Source: an uncultured Bifidobacterium sp.
Lineage (GTDB): Bacteria; Actinomycetota; Actinomycetes; Actinomycetales; Bifidobacteriaceae
DNA length: 27,524 nt
Assembly (NCBI GenBank): GCA_937874315.1
Contig: CALNAE010000191.1
Span: forward strand, 1 to 27,524
Direction: 5' to 3'
Part shown: piece by piece, positions 15,118-26,229 of the stretch
Layout: each line of letters opens with the position of its first letter
How positions within the stretch are numbered: position 1 is the first letter of the stretch
Notes under the pieces: model-generated
What the model saw: only the letters and a program-made list of their open reading frames with translations
The model's database searches: none
Told to the model about the DNA's origin: nothing
Program-made: the position numbers and the translations under genes

Positions 15118-16340
15118 AGCATGGCACGAATGGTCGGCGTAGCGGGCCTTCCGCATCGGACGAATTCGACGACGCTGAAGACGAATCGTTGGCGCGTGAC
15201 TTGTCTTCGGTGTCGGACGAGCGGCGACAGGATGCGAACGCCGCGCAGAGAGACGGCATCGCGGCGCCCGCTCGACGTTCCACGGCGGGGTGGCAGATAC
15301 TGGGTGTGGTCGCCGAGCTGATGCTGACGTTGGCGGCGATCTGCGGGTTGTACATCGCCTGGCAGATGTGGTGGACCGGTGTGCAGGCCGAACACGCACA
15401 GCAACAGCAGTTGCAATCGGTGGGCTGGTCGGACCCGTCGAAGAACGACACCACGAAAGTCGCCCAGGCGCAGCAGGGCAGTCCACCGGTGGAGCCGGAA
15501 CAGGCATCCGAAGGCGAGCTCATAGCGCAGATCTATATTCCGCGGTTCGGCGATCAGTGGCGTCGCAATATCGTGCAGGGCACGGACGCCGTGCAACTCA
15601 ACCGGCACGGTCTGGGGCACTATACCGACACCCAGATGCCTGGGGAACTGGGCAACATGGCCGTCGCTGGGCATCGCAACGGATATGGGCAGCCGTTGGG
15701 CGATGTCGACAAGCTGCAGTCCGGAGACGCCATCGTGGTCCGCACCAAAGACTACTGGTATGTCTATCGATACACCAGCGACAAAATCGTATTGCCCGAC
15801 CAGATCGAGGTCGTGGCCTCGAATCCGGAGCATCCGGGTGCCCAGCCCACGAAGCGCATGATTACGCTGACGACCTGCGAGCCGAAATACTCCTCGCCGA
15901 CCCATCGTTGGATTAGCTATGGAGAACTTGCGTATTGGGCCAAGGTCTCGGACGGCATCCCCAAGGAACTGGCGAAAACCGATTCTGCCGGGGCTGTGAA
16001 GTTCATCAATAACGATCGTCAGTCCGTCGCCGCCCAACTCGATTCGCTGGTCCCCGTGATCGCCGTCGCCGCCCTGCTGTATCTCGTGTTCTTCATCGCG
16101 GCAGCCGTCGCTTGGCGTTGGCCGGTGCTGCGTGAGATCCGCCAGGGGCATCGGCCCCGCCCCGACCTGAGCCTGTACGGCACGCTGCTGCGCTGGCAGC
16201 CGGGGGTCGCGCCGGTGCGCGTCATATTGTTGCTGTTGCTGCTGCTCATCGCGGCCGCGGCCGTCATCCAATGGCTTTGCCCGTGGGCGGCGAGCACGAT
16301 ACCGTATCTGCGCAGCGCGTCCAATTTCGTGACCGTATGA
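15114..16340 (+). CDS. Class E sortase
   Basis: Membrane transpeptidase of 408 residues that anchors surface proteins carrying a sorting motif to peptidoglycan. The catalytic triad is visible: His187 in VAGHRNG, Cys255 in TLTTCEPKY and Arg265 in PTHRWISYG. One transmembrane helix lies near residues 62-86, a Gln-rich spacer follows, and two helices close the C-terminus (about 308-333 and 366-390). The position between DUF881 and pabA is typical of actinobacterial class E sortases. ATG 15114 overlaps the previous stop and has GGAAGGG upstream. Alternative: class D by sequence alone, but the context favours E. No sortase substrate with a C-terminal sorting signal is seen in the window. Confidence 0.9.
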   Translation: MKHGTNGRRSGPSASDEFDDAEDESLARDLSSVSDERRQDANAAQRDGIAAPARRSTAGWQILGVVAELMLTLAAICGLYIAWQMWWTGVQAEHAQQQQLQSVGWSDPSKNDTTKVAQAQQGSPPVEPEQASEGELIAQIYIPRFGDQWRRNIVQGTDAVQLNRHGLGHYTDTQMPGELGNMAVAGHRNGYGQPLGDVDKLQSGDAIVVRTKDYWYVYRYTSDKIVLPDQIEVVASNPEHPGAQPTKRMITLTTCEPKYSSPTHRWISYGELAYWAKVSDGIPKELAKTDSAGAVKFINNDRQSVAAQLDSLVPVIAVAALLYLVFFIAAAVAWRWPVLREIRQGHRPRPDLSLYGTLLRWQPGVAPVRVILLLLLLLIAAAAVIQWLCPWAASTIPYLRSASNFVTV

Positions 16341-16375
16341 TGGCCCGTGAACCCATGACGCGGTCGTATGGGGCA

Positions 16376-16381
16376 TACACT
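16376..16381 (+). promoter_or_regulatory. Possible pabA -10 hexamer
   Basis: TACACT in the 83-base gap between the sortase and pabA would give a leader of about 36 bases. No clear -35. The gene may instead be read through from the sortase. Confidence 0.25.
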
Positions 16382-16423
16382 GCCACCACGGCTTGAACGG
16401 CTAGATGAAGGACGGTGAGCGTG

Positions 16424-17071
16424 ATGGCTCGTGACGCACATATTCTGGTGATCGACAACTATGATTCATTCGTCTACACGATCGTGGGTTATTTGAAGAC
16501 CCTCGGTGCCGACGTCGACGTCGTACGTAACGACGCCGTGGATGCCGCGTCGTCCTCGGCACTCGACGGCTATGACGGCGTGTTGATTTCCCCGGGTCCC
16601 GGAGCGCCCGCAGATGCAGGTGTCAGCGAGGACATGATCCGATTATGCGCGGCGACCCGAACCCCCATGTTCGGCGTCTGCCTTGGGCTGCAGGCGCTTG
16701 CTGAGGTCTATGGTGCGACGGTGGATCATGCGCCCACCGTCATGCACGGCAAGACGAGCGTCGTGGACCACGTCGACGACGCCATATTCGCAGGCGTCGC
16801 GCAGCCGATGACCGCGACCCGATACCACTCGCTGGCGGTGGAACCCGATTCGGTGCCCGCAGAGCTCGAGGTTACCGCGTGGACCGATGAAGACCACATC
16901 ATCCAAGGGCTGAGGCATCGCGAACTGCCGTTGTACGCGGTCCAATTCCATCCCGAATCGGTTTTGACGCAGGACGGCTATCGGATCTTTGCCAACTGGC
17001 TGGCGCTGTGCGGGCAGACCGATGCCGTTCAGCGCTCGCGCGGGTTGCGGCCCAAGGTCGCCGGGCGCTGA
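16424..17071 (+). CDS. pabA: Aminodeoxychorismate/anthranilate synthase glutamine amidotransferase subunit
   Basis: Class I glutamine amidotransferase of 215 residues that supplies ammonia to a chorismate-converting partner, for folate (PabA) or tryptophan (TrpG). Motifs: ILVIDNYDSFVYTIVGYL at the N-terminus, the oxyanion-strand glycine segment ISPGPGAP, the nucleophile in FGVCLGLQAL, and the His-Glu pair in VQFHPESVLTQ. The start is ambiguous: ATG 16424 has AAGGA 11 bases upstream and GTG 16421 has it 8 bases upstream; GTG 16415 is too close. A gene of this type is usual next to pknB in actinobacteria and is normally called pabA. No partner subunit is in the window, so PabA and TrpG roles cannot be separated here. 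Confidence 0.9.
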   Translation: MARDAHILVIDNYDSFVYTIVGYLKTLGADVDVVRNDAVDAASSSALDGYDGVLISPGPGAPADAGVSEDMIRLCAATRTPMFGVCLGLQALAEVYGATVDHAPTVMHGKTSVVDHVDDAIFAGVAQPMTATRYHSLAVEPDSVPAELEVTAWTDEDHIIQGLRHRELPLYAVQFHPESVLTQDGYRIFANWLALCGQTDAVQRSRGLRPKVAGR

Positions 17072-17139
17072 CGCTCGCCGCGGGCTTGGGCTTGTCCTTC
17101 GGCGGAGGTGCGGTGAAAAACAAGGGGCGAGTCTAGGGA

Positions 17140-17220
17140 GGCCCGAAGGAAGGGCCGAGGCGGACCAGTCCCGGATACTGACGGGCCAGGCGCATACACG
17201 AGGCGGGCATATGCCTCGTG
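17140..17220. terminator. Two small hairpins between convergent pabA and pknB
   Basis: GGCCC (17140-17144) pairs with GGGCC (17152-17156), and CACGAGGC (17197-17204) pairs with GCCTCGTG (17213-17220) around a loop that contains the palindrome GGCATATGCC. Neither is followed by a T-run. They are the only candidate transcript ends for the two convergent operons. Confidence 0.4.
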
Positions 17221-17239
17221 GCGGGGCTATCCGTTATGA

Positions 17240-19293
<2,054 letters not shown>

Positions 19294-19297
<4 letters not shown>

Positions 19298-20340
19298 GAT
19301 TGCTCCTTCCAAGAGGCTTTGGTCTGGGAACTGGTGGTCCGAGGCGCTGGTGGCGGGCTGATGAAGACCTGCGATGCCGCCGCGTCATCGAGACGGACCG
19401 TCGCGCCCGGTTTCAGCCCGGTGAGTCGGGCCATATGCGGCGCACTTGCTATTCTGCGCGGCATGCGTCGCGACGTGGGCACAATGGTGGTTTCATTCGC
19501 GGATGCGGTTTCCTGATCGAGTAGACGACGCTCTATATGAGACAGGGTTCGGGACACGACCAACGCATCGGTCGGTCGGTCCAGGGGATTCTTGGCCAGC
19601 ATCGACATGATGAATTGAGCGAGTTGAACATCGACGGAGTCCGGCAACGGAGGCACCGGCTCATTGACGTGCGCCGCCGCGATGTCGATCGGTGTGGTTC
19701 CGGTGAACGGCCGATGCCCGCACAGGCCTTCATAGGCCACGACGCCAAGGGAATAGATGTCCGACTGCGCGGTGGCATGCCTGCCCTGCGCCTGCTCGGG
19801 CGAGATGTACTGGGCGGTGCCGACGACCATGCCGTCCTGAGTGATCTGCTCCTGATCGGTGGAATAGGAGACTCCGAAATCCGTGATTTTCACATCGCCG
19901 TTGTCGGACACCATGATATTCGCAGGTTTCACGTCACGGTGGATGACGCCGTGCGAATGAGCGACGAACAGACCGCGGGCGACCTGGATAAGAATCGGCA
20001 GGAGCTCGGTCGGCTCCATCGCGCCCCTGTCCTGGAACAAGTCGGCCAGCGAATGGCTCGGCACATACTCCATAACGAGGAATCCGATGCCGTCGTGCTC
20101 GTAGTACTCGAAGAGCGCGGCGATATTCGGGTGCGCGAGATTGGCGGAGTTATGGGCCTCCGCGCGAAGTCGTTGCAACTTGGCTTCGACGTTCTTCGTA
20201 TCGGCGCGCAACGCCTTGATCGCCACCGGCCGGCCGAGCTGGATGTCATAGCCCTTCCATACTTCGCCCATGCCGCCCTGCGCAAGTCTGTGGTCCAAGC
20301 GATACCGACGGTGAATCAACTGACCTTCCACGAGTTTCAT
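19294..20340 (-). CDS. pknA: Soluble serine/threonine kinase (PknA-like)
   Basis: A 348-residue kinase. The glycine loop is LAQGGMGEV; Lys42, HRDVKPAN with Asp136, and DFG at 154 are all intact, followed by GTAQYISPEQA. After about residue 265 comes a basic, Pro/Thr/Ser-rich tail with no obvious transmembrane helix, so unlike classical PknA it seems cytosolic. It shares the operon with pknB, pbpA and rodA, the usual PknA position, and is expected to phosphorylate division proteins. ATG 20340 overlaps the pbpA stop by 4 bases and has AGGAGG upstream. The symbol is assigned by position and similarity, not by tested substrates. Confidence 0.9.
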
Positions 20341-21803
20341 CGCTGCAACACCTCCTGCATCATCTGCTTCATAATGGGGCCGGCGGCGTAGGAGCCAAGC
20401 ACGTCGACGTTGTGAACGACGACGGCCACGGCGATTGTAGGGTTGTCGGCAGGGGCGAAACCGATGACCCAGCCATCGATGCTGCTGTTGCCGACGCCGA
20501 TCTGCGCGGTGCCCGTTTTGGCGGCCACCTTGATGCCTCCGATTGCGAGATTCGTGCTCTCCTTCGTCACCACACCCTGCATCATGGTGTTGAGCTTATC
20601 GGCCGTGTCCTTGCTGAACGCCTGAGACATGACGGCGGGTTGCGTCTGCGATATCACCGACAGGTCGCTCGCCCGGACGCGATCGACCAGCGTGGGCCGC
20701 ATGAGCGTGCCGCCATTGGCCACGGCCGCCGCGATCAACGCGTTTTGCAATGGCGTCTCCTCGACATCACCTTGACCGATGGACGCCAACGCCAGCTTAT
20801 CCGCAGCGGTGCCACTGGGGAAGGAGGAGGAAATCGCCTTCATCGGTGAACCCGTGGAATCATTGCCATCAATGGTGATGGAACTGCCGAAGCCAAACTT
20901 CTTCGCCTCATTGGAAAGCGCGGTCTCACCCAGCGAGACGCCGAGCTGCGCAAAGGCGGTGTTGGACGAATAGGCGAAGGCATCCTCGAACGATATCTTG
21001 CCGTTGGACCCGTTGGCCGCGGATTCGACGTTGGTCAGATCCGTCGACGTGCCCGGCAGCGTATAGCTTGCCCCGGCCGGTATGGAGGAGCTGAGCTGGT
21101 ACTTGCCGGACTCGAGCGCCGCCGCCGCTACCACTGTTTTGAACGTTGATCCCGGAGGGTAGTACTGCGAGGTGGCTCGGTTGAGCAGCGGACTGTCGCT
21201 GCCTGAAGTCAGCGTGGAATACGCGTTATTCGCCGCGTCCGTGTTGTGTTGTGCCAGTTGATTCGGGTCATAGCTCGGCGTGCTGACCATGGCGAGGATA
21301 CGACCGGTCTTCGGTTCTATGGCGACGGCCGAGGCGTCCTTCCCCTTGAGCAGGTTGTATGTGGCCTGCTGCAGCTTCGCGTCGATGGAGGTCTCTATGG
21401 AGGCGCCCTTGTTCTCATCGCCGTTGAACAGAGATTTGAACTTCTGCCAGAACAACGCGTCGGCGTCGCCGCTCAACAGTTCGTTCCTGGACATCTCAAT
21501 GCCGTGGTCGACGGGGTGGGTGATGGAGAAATACCCGGTCACCGGGGCATAGACCGGACCGTTGGGGTACGACCGTTGATAGACGAAGGCGTCGTTGACC
21601 GGATCGGATTTGGCCAGCACCGTGCCATCGGATGCGAGGATGGAGCCGCGCGGCGCTCCTATCTGGTGGTATAGCGTCCGAGTGTTGCGCGGATCCGAGT
21701 TAAGGCGGTCCGCCGCCACCGCGCTGATGATGGTGTTGGACATGCCCAGAATGGCGAACAGGGCGATAACCGCCGTGAACAGTTGACGAAGTGTCTTGTT
21801 CAT
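20337..21803 (-). CDS. pbpA: Class B penicillin-binding protein (PbpA)
   Basis: D,D-transpeptidase of 488 residues that crosslinks peptidoglycan outside the membrane. One N-terminal transmembrane helix (about 8-30), then the dimerisation region with GAPRGSILASDG, and the transpeptidase domain. The active-site motifs are intact: STFK with Ser219 and Lys222, SSN 279-281, and KTG 429-431. It normally works with the SEDS glycosyltransferase encoded just upstream (RodA). ATG 21803 overlaps the rodA stop by 4 bases, with AGGGGG upstream. Its length matches mycobacterial and corynebacterial PbpA. Regulation by the PknA/PknB pair in the same operon is likely. Confidence 0.96.
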   Translation of the reverse strand: MNKTLRQLFTAVIALFAILGMSNTIISAVAADRLNSDPRNTRTLYHQIGAPRGSILASDGTVLAKSDPVNDAFVYQRSYPNGPVYAPVTGYFSITHPVDHGIEMSRNELLSGDADALFWQKFKSLFNGDENKGASIETSIDAKLQQATYNLLKGKDASAVAIEPKTGRILAMVSTPSYDPNQLAQHNTDAANNAYSTLTSGSDSPLLNRATSQYYPPGSTFKTVVAAAALESGKYQLSSSIPAGASYTLPGTSTDLTNVESAANGSNGKISFEDAFAYSSNTAFAQLGVSLGETALSNEAKKFGFGSSITIDGNDSTGSPMKAISSSFPSGTAADKLALASIGQGDVEETPLQNALIAAAVANGGTLMRPTLVDRVRASDLSVISQTQPAVMSQAFSKDTADKLNTMMQGVVTKESTNLAIGGIKVAAKTGTAQIGVGNSSIDGWVIGFAPADNPTIAVAVVVHNVDVLGSYAAGPIMKQMMQEVLQR

Positions 21804-23218
21804 GCCGTCGCCCCCTGCACCGCGTGCCTTCCGCCGGGGTTCCCGGCCGCCTTCTCCTTGAGCTCACGTTCTCGGATGGCTGCCAGAGCCTCGTATTCGA
21901 ACGTGTCCGAGACGGTATCGGACACCGGTCGGTTCGCGGCGTTGGAGATGAGGATCAACAGACCTGCCAGCAGATAGTTCGCAATCAGCGACGAACCGCC
22001 CGCTGCCATATAAGGCATGGTCAGACCGGTGAGCGGTATGACCAGGGTGATGCCTCCCACGACGGTGAATACCTGAAACGCCATGGTAAACACCAGTCCG
22101 GCGGCAAGAAGCTTGCCGAAACCGTCGCGAATCTTCATCGCGGTGATGAACCCCGAGGTGATGATGAGTATATACAGGACGAGCACCGCCATCATCCCGG
22201 TCAGGCCGAGCTCCTCGCCGATCGAAGAGTAGATGAAATCGGAATTCGCCAACGGGGTGATGGATGGGTGTCCTTGGCCTATGCCCGTGCCGAAGATGCC
22301 TCCTGAAGCGATTCCGAACAGCCCCTTGACCAGTTGGGAGGATCCGCCTGGATACTGGTTATAGACCTGCGTGTCGAAAGGATGCAGCCAAGCCGTAACG
22401 CGGTATCCCACGTGGGCGAAGACGCGCGCCGCCACGGCGCAACCCACCACGAAGGCGACGAAGCCTATGGCCATCCAGCTTTTTCTCCCCGTGGCGACGT
22501 ACAGCATGGAGACATACATGGCGAAATACAATAGAGAAGTTCCCAGATCGTGCTGAATAACCAGGACGCCCATCGACACGACCCATATCACGATGATGGG
22601 CCCCAGATCCTTGACTCGCGGCAGTCGTATACCCAGCACCTTCTTGCCTCCGACGGCGAGCTGATCGCGGTGATCGAAGAGATAGGCGGCGAAGAAGAAA
22701 GCGAGGAATAGTTTGGCGAATTCTCCTGGTTGCAGCGTGTGGTCGCCGAAGCCGATCCAGATGCGCGCGCCGCCTATCTCCTTGCCGATCACCGGCAACA
22801 TCGGTGACAGCAACAGCAATATGCCGATCACCATGCTGACGTAAGAGAAGCGGCGCAACACCCGATAATCCCGCATGAAGACCACCAGACAGGCGGTGCA
22901 TACCAATGCCACGCAGATCCATATGAGTTGACGATACGCCACGTCGGTATCCAGCTCCGCATCGATTCGAGCGATCATCGAGGTGCCGATGGCGGTGAGC
23001 ATCATCACGCAAGGCAGAATCGATTGGCTGGCGTACGGCTGGAATTTGAGCAGCAACCCCCACAAGGCCACGAACAACGCCGCGATGACGGCGAGCAGTA
23101 TCGCATATCGAACGGGGAACTTTCCCAGTGTGCGCTCGAACATCTGGAAGAACAGCAGGAAGCTGAGCATCATGGTGAACGCCAGGAGCCAGAATTGTCG
23201 TAATCGCGTTGCGATCAT
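21800..23218 (-). CDS. rodA: SEDS peptidoglycan glycosyltransferase (RodA/FtsW family)
   Basis: Polytopic membrane enzyme of 472 residues that polymerises lipid II glycans. About ten or more hydrophobic segments. Family motifs: GFGDHTLQPGEFAKL, VIQHDLGTSLLYF with the putative catalytic Asp224, SDFIYSSIGEELGL, and the ending MPYMAAGGSSLIANY. The ATG overlaps the pstP stop by one base (TAATG), with GGGAGG 6 bases upstream. Paired with PbpA, it forms the elongation synthase in this operon. FtsW is the alternative name for a paralogue, usually beside murG and ftsQ; the PbpA neighbour makes RodA the better call. The C-terminus is a short basic tail. Confidence 0.95.
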   Translation of the reverse strand: MIATRLRQFWLLAFTMMLSFLLFFQMFERTLGKFPVRYAILLAVIAALFVALWGLLLKFQPYASQSILPCVMMLTAIGTSMIARIDAELDTDVAYRQLIWICVALVCTACLVVFMRDYRVLRRFSYVSMVIGILLLLSPMLPVIGKEIGGARIWIGFGDHTLQPGEFAKLFLAFFFAAYLFDHRDQLAVGGKKVLGIRLPRVKDLGPIIVIWVVSMGVLVIQHDLGTSLLYFAMYVSMLYVATGRKSWMAIGFVAFVVGCAVAARVFAHVGYRVTAWLHPFDTQVYNQYPGGSSQLVKGLFGIASGGIFGTGIGQGHPSITPLANSDFIYSSIGEELGLTGMMAVLVLYILIITSGFITAMKIRDGFGKLLAAGLVFTMAFQVFTVVGGITLVIPLTGLTMPYMAAGGSSLIANYLLAGLLILISNAANRPVSDTVSDTFEYEALAAIRERELKEKAAGNPGGRHAVQGATA

Positions 23219-24792
23219 TACTTGCCTCCCTTGGACGATGCGGTTGCCTTGGGGGAGGATGAGGATGGAGATGAGCCGCCGGAGCTGCTGCTTGTGCTGC
23301 TACTTTGCGTTCCGGAGCCGCTACCATTATCGGTTTTATCGGTTTTCAGATCACCGATCTCGCGTTTGATAAGGGTGACATGGTCGCGTGCGTCGGAGAG
23401 ACCATCGACGCTGATGCCCTCGTTGATCTGGTCAAGCCAGGCCTGCGGAAGTTCGGATAGCGCGATGTTGGTGTTCTCGACCTTATGCGACAAGGCGAAG
23501 CCGAAGAGATTGGTATTGACGCCTTGATAGATCGAGACGACGCCGTCTCCCCGACCGAGATAGTACTTGCTCTGGCTCCACTGATAGGCTCCGAAAGCGC
23601 CGGCGACAAGAATGATCAACGCCAATATCGCGCCGATGATCATGCGGATGCGCGTATGAAGCTTGTGGGAACGCCGGTCCTGCGTCTGCTGTGCGTGTTC
23701 GTTGGCGATTGCCTTGGCCACCTCTGGATCGTTGGGATCGGCGGAGATCCGGCCGTCCTCCTTATGAACCACGGGGATTTCGCCGGTGTCCGTGTCGGCT
23801 TTTGCGATGTTCTGCGCCCTCATCGCCGAAGGCTGGGCGACACGAGGCGACTCGGCCTCGTCGTCTGGTTCCTGTGCCAGGGCCGCCGCGCGTTGCGCAG
23901 GCGAACTAATGGTCTGACGTAGATTGGGGGCGGAGGCGACGGGTTCGTTCACGATATCCGCGATGGCTTCGAGGCTTGCTCCCGCGGCACCTCCGATAAG
24001 AGGTGTCTGATGGGGCAGATCGAAGGCGTCGGCGTCAAGCGCCAGCGTGGCGTCGGCGATGACGGCGGTCACATTATCCGTGCTGCCCGCCTTGAGCGCC
24101 ATGGCCACGAGCTGCTGTGCGCATTCCTCCTGGTCCGAGACGCTGGAGAGGGTCTTCTCGATGGTCGAGTCCTCAAGAACCCCGCACAGGCCATCCGAAC
24201 ACAGCATCCAACGATCTGTGGGATGCGCCGCGAAAACGCCGATATCGGGCCGTGGATCGATATCGAAATCGCCCAAAACGCGCATGACGACATTGCGTTG
24301 CGGATGGTTGCGCGCCTCCGCCTCGGTGATGCGCCCGGTGTCGATGAGGTGCTGGACGTAGCTGTGGTCGGTTGTCATGCGGGACAGCTTGCCGTCACGC
24401 AGCAGATAGGCTCGCGAATCGCCGATATGAGCGAGGATCCAATAGCCGCGCACCAATGCCACCGCCGTGACGGTGGTGCCCATGCCGGCGAGTTTGCGCT
24501 CGCGTTTCGCCTTGCCGACGATGGCGTCGTGCGCCGCCATGACGGAGGTCTCCATCATGCCCGAAATGGCCTGCACGTCGCCGTGCACGTCATCCTGCTC
24601 GATATGGGCAAGGGAACGAATGGCGATCGTCGATGCCGTGTCTCCGCCCGCGTGTCCCCCCATGCCGTCGCAGATTGCCACGAGATGCTCTCCGGCGAAG
24701 GAGGAGTCCTGATTGTTGCTGCGCACCGTGCCGATGTCGGATACGGTCGTGGAGTAAAGGAACAACGTTTCGGAATCGCTGTGCTGCTGCAT
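23218..24792 (-). CDS. pstP: PP2C-type phosphoserine/threonine phosphatase (PstP)
   Basis: Membrane phosphatase of 524 residues that opposes PknA/PknB. N-terminal PP2C domain (about 10-250) with VSDIGTVRSNNQDS, CDGMGGHAGG, IGDSRAYLL, SDGL and STDNVTAVI metal-binding motifs intact. A disordered cytosolic linker follows, one transmembrane helix (about 385-407), and an extracellular domain that ends in a Ser/Gly-rich tail. ATG 24792 has GAGGTGA 7 bases upstream, just after the fhaB stop. Its operon position between fhaB and rodA is the actinobacterial standard. Confidence 0.96.
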   Translation of the reverse strand: MQQHSDSETLFLYSTTVSDIGTVRSNNQDSSFAGEHLVAICDGMGGHAGGDTASTIAIRSLAHIEQDDVHGDVQAISGMMETSVMAAHDAIVGKAKRERKLAGMGTTVTAVALVRGYWILAHIGDSRAYLLRDGKLSRMTTDHSYVQHLIDTGRITEAEARNHPQRNVVMRVLGDFDIDPRPDIGVFAAHPTDRWMLCSDGLCGVLEDSTIEKTLSSVSDQEECAQQLVAMALKAGSTDNVTAVIADATLALDADAFDLPHQTPLIGGAAGASLEAIADIVNEPVASAPNLRQTISSPAQRAAALAQEPDDEAESPRVAQPSAMRAQNIAKADTDTGEIPVVHKEDGRISADPNDPEVAKAIANEHAQQTQDRRSHKLHTRIRMIIGAILALIILVAGAFGAYQWSQSKYYLGRGDGVVSIYQGVNTNLFGFALSHKVENTNIALSELPQAWLDQINEGISVDGLSDARDHVTLIKREIGDLKTDKTDNGSGSGTQSSSTSSSSGGSSPSSSSPKATASSKGGK

Positions 24793-24799
24793 CAGGCCG

Positions 24800-25330
24800 T
24801 CACCTCAGCTCGAAGGTCGTGGCGCCGATGCGCACGGGGATGCCGGCGACCAGTGCGGTGGGTTCGTTGATACGGCGTTGATCGACGGCGGTGCCGTTGG
24901 TGCTGCCGAGATCCTCGATCGCCCAAGACCCCGAGGCGGGGTCCTGATAGACCCGCGCATGGTGCGAGGAAACGAATTCATCGTTTAACACCACCGTATT
25001 CGAAGGCGCTCGGCCCAACGTGATGGTCTCACCCGTCAGAGGTACCGAAGATCCCGCCAGCGGGCCGTCGATGACGATCAACAGGGTCGGGGCCGCATTG
25101 GTCTGTTGAGCAGGCATCTCTCGCGTGCGTGGGTGAGAAGCGGGAGCGGGGATAACCGGTGCCGCGGCAGCTTTGCGGGCACGACGTTCATTGCGGCGAT
25201 GAGCCCGAGACTTTCTCGGGCTGAAAGACTCGATATCCTTATGGAGGGAACGAACCGCCATCCATACGAAGACCCAGAGTAATACGAGGAATCCATACTT
25301 GAGAATCGCGAAGGTAAGTTCTGTGATCAT
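24800..25330 (-). CDS. fhaB: FHA-domain membrane protein (FhaB-like)
   Basis: A 176-residue phosphothreonine reader with an N-terminal transmembrane helix (about 6-26), a basic Arg/Ala-rich linker, and a C-terminal FHA domain (about 83-176) with ITLGRAPSNTVVLNDEFVSSHHARV and DLGSTNGT intact. In actinobacteria it brings phosphorylated partners of PknA/PknB to the wall machinery. ATG 25330 is the only sensible start; a GGAG lies 13 bases upstream, longer than usual, so the ribosome site is weak. It is 27 bases after fhaA. Confidence 0.93.
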   Translation of the reverse strand: MITELTFAILKYGFLVLLWVFVWMAVRSLHKDIESFSPRKSRAHRRNERRARKAAAAPVIPAPASHPRTREMPAQQTNAAPTLLIVIDGPLAGSSVPLTGETITLGRAPSNTVVLNDEFVSSHHARVYQDPASGSWAIEDLGSTNGTAVDQRRINEPTALVAGIPVRIGATTFELR

Positions 25331-25357
25331 TGCGAGGTGTTGGCTCCTACCTGGACG

Positions 25358-26059
25358 CTACTCCTGGTCCTGCGACGAAGCCCAATACAGGATTCGGGTG
25401 CGGCCGATGGTGATGGTGTTCCCATCGAGCAGTGTGGCCGCAGGAACTTGATGTCCTTCAACGTAGGTGCCATTCGTGGAACCGAGATCCCTGGCGATCA
25501 CGCCCTTGTCCGTGATGTCGATTTCCAAATGATTGCGGGAAATGCCGGGGTCGTCGATGACGATGTCACAGCCCGAGCCGCGTCCGATGACGGTTTTCTC
25601 CTTGGTGAGTAGGTACTGGCTTCCGTTGATCTCCAGCATCGGGCTGTCCTGCTGCTGGTCGTCGGTGGTAACGGGCACGGCGTTACCTTTCACCGACTCG
25701 GAATTCAAGTGGAAACTGCTTTTTGGCAGGTCGAGGTCCTCTTCGAAGATCACGACCACAGGGCCTACGAAAGCATAATGCTGGCTTTTTGCGTATTGAG
25801 TGAGATTATCGGCAAGCTCATTTGCCAGTGCCTCGCTGCCCCATTGTTCGATGCGATCGAAATCAGGGGTGCTGAGCTTGAAACGATATTCGTTCGGAGC
25901 AACGGTCCGATCTCGTCCCACCGGCATGGCCTCGGCGTCGATTTCGCGCTCGAGGGCGCTGGAGAGGTCAACGGGCTGTAGGTCTTTGGACCCAAATTTC
26001 GCGAATACGCCGTTGACTGCACCTTCAACGCCCTTTTCAAAACGATCGAGAACGCTCAT
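25358..26059 (-). CDS. fhaA: DUF3662 and FHA domain protein (FhaA-like)
   Basis: A 233-residue cytosolic protein: N-terminal DUF3662 domain (about 1-115, SVLDRFEKGVEGAVNGVFAK) and C-terminal FHA domain (about 140-230, TVIGRGSGCDIVIDDPGISRNHLEI and DLGSTNGTYV). It is shorter than mycobacterial FhaA because the long disordered linker is nearly absent. The start is ATG 26059, with AAAGGG 6 bases upstream; ATG 26065 is directly against that site and unlikely. It is the first gene of the seven-gene operon, behind the promoter at 26084-26111. Confidence 0.94.
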   Translation of the reverse strand: MSVLDRFEKGVEGAVNGVFAKFGSKDLQPVDLSSALEREIDAEAMPVGRDRTVAPNEYRFKLSTPDFDRIEQWGSEALANELADNLTQYAKSQHYAFVGPVVVIFEEDLDLPKSSFHLNSESVKGNAVPVTTDDQQQDSPMLEINGSQYLLTKEKTVIGRGSGCDIVIDDPGISRNHLEIDITDKGVIARDLGSTNGTYVEGHQVPAATLLDGNTITIGRTRILYWASSQDQE

Positions 26060-26083
26060 AGTCATCCCTTTCTATCCTCACCT

Positions 26084-26111
26084 ATCCTACGCGTGGAAGC
26101 GATATGGGCAA
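26084..26111 (-). promoter_or_regulatory. Promoter of the fhaA-pknB operon
   Basis: On the minus strand: -35 TTGCCC (26106-26111), a 16-base spacer, -10 TAGGAT (26084-26089). The predicted start is near 26077 and the leader about 18 bases, containing the AAAGGG site. It is the only good promoter I found for seven genes. Confidence 0.55.
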
Positions 26112-26217
26112 AAAATCGTTCTCAATACATGCAATTTCTTCATCGGCTGGGCGGGAATCGGGATGGAATATAGGGTGTAGCAAGGCTCGTGCGGTGCGTG
26201 TTGGGAAGCCGGTTGAG

Positions 26218-26223
26218 TAGCGT
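26218..26223 (+). promoter_or_regulatory. Leaderless -10 of the S9 peptidase gene
   Basis: TAGCGT lies 6 bases before ATG 26230, where there is no ribosome site. This is the leaderless spacing. The -35 is poor. Confidence 0.4.
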
Positions 26224-26229
26224 GAAGCT

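Noticed and set aside
15063..16376. Minus-strand frame of 437 codons opposite the sortase
   Set aside because: It is Arg/His/Pro-rich with no family resemblance and runs antisense to a gene with an intact catalytic triad.
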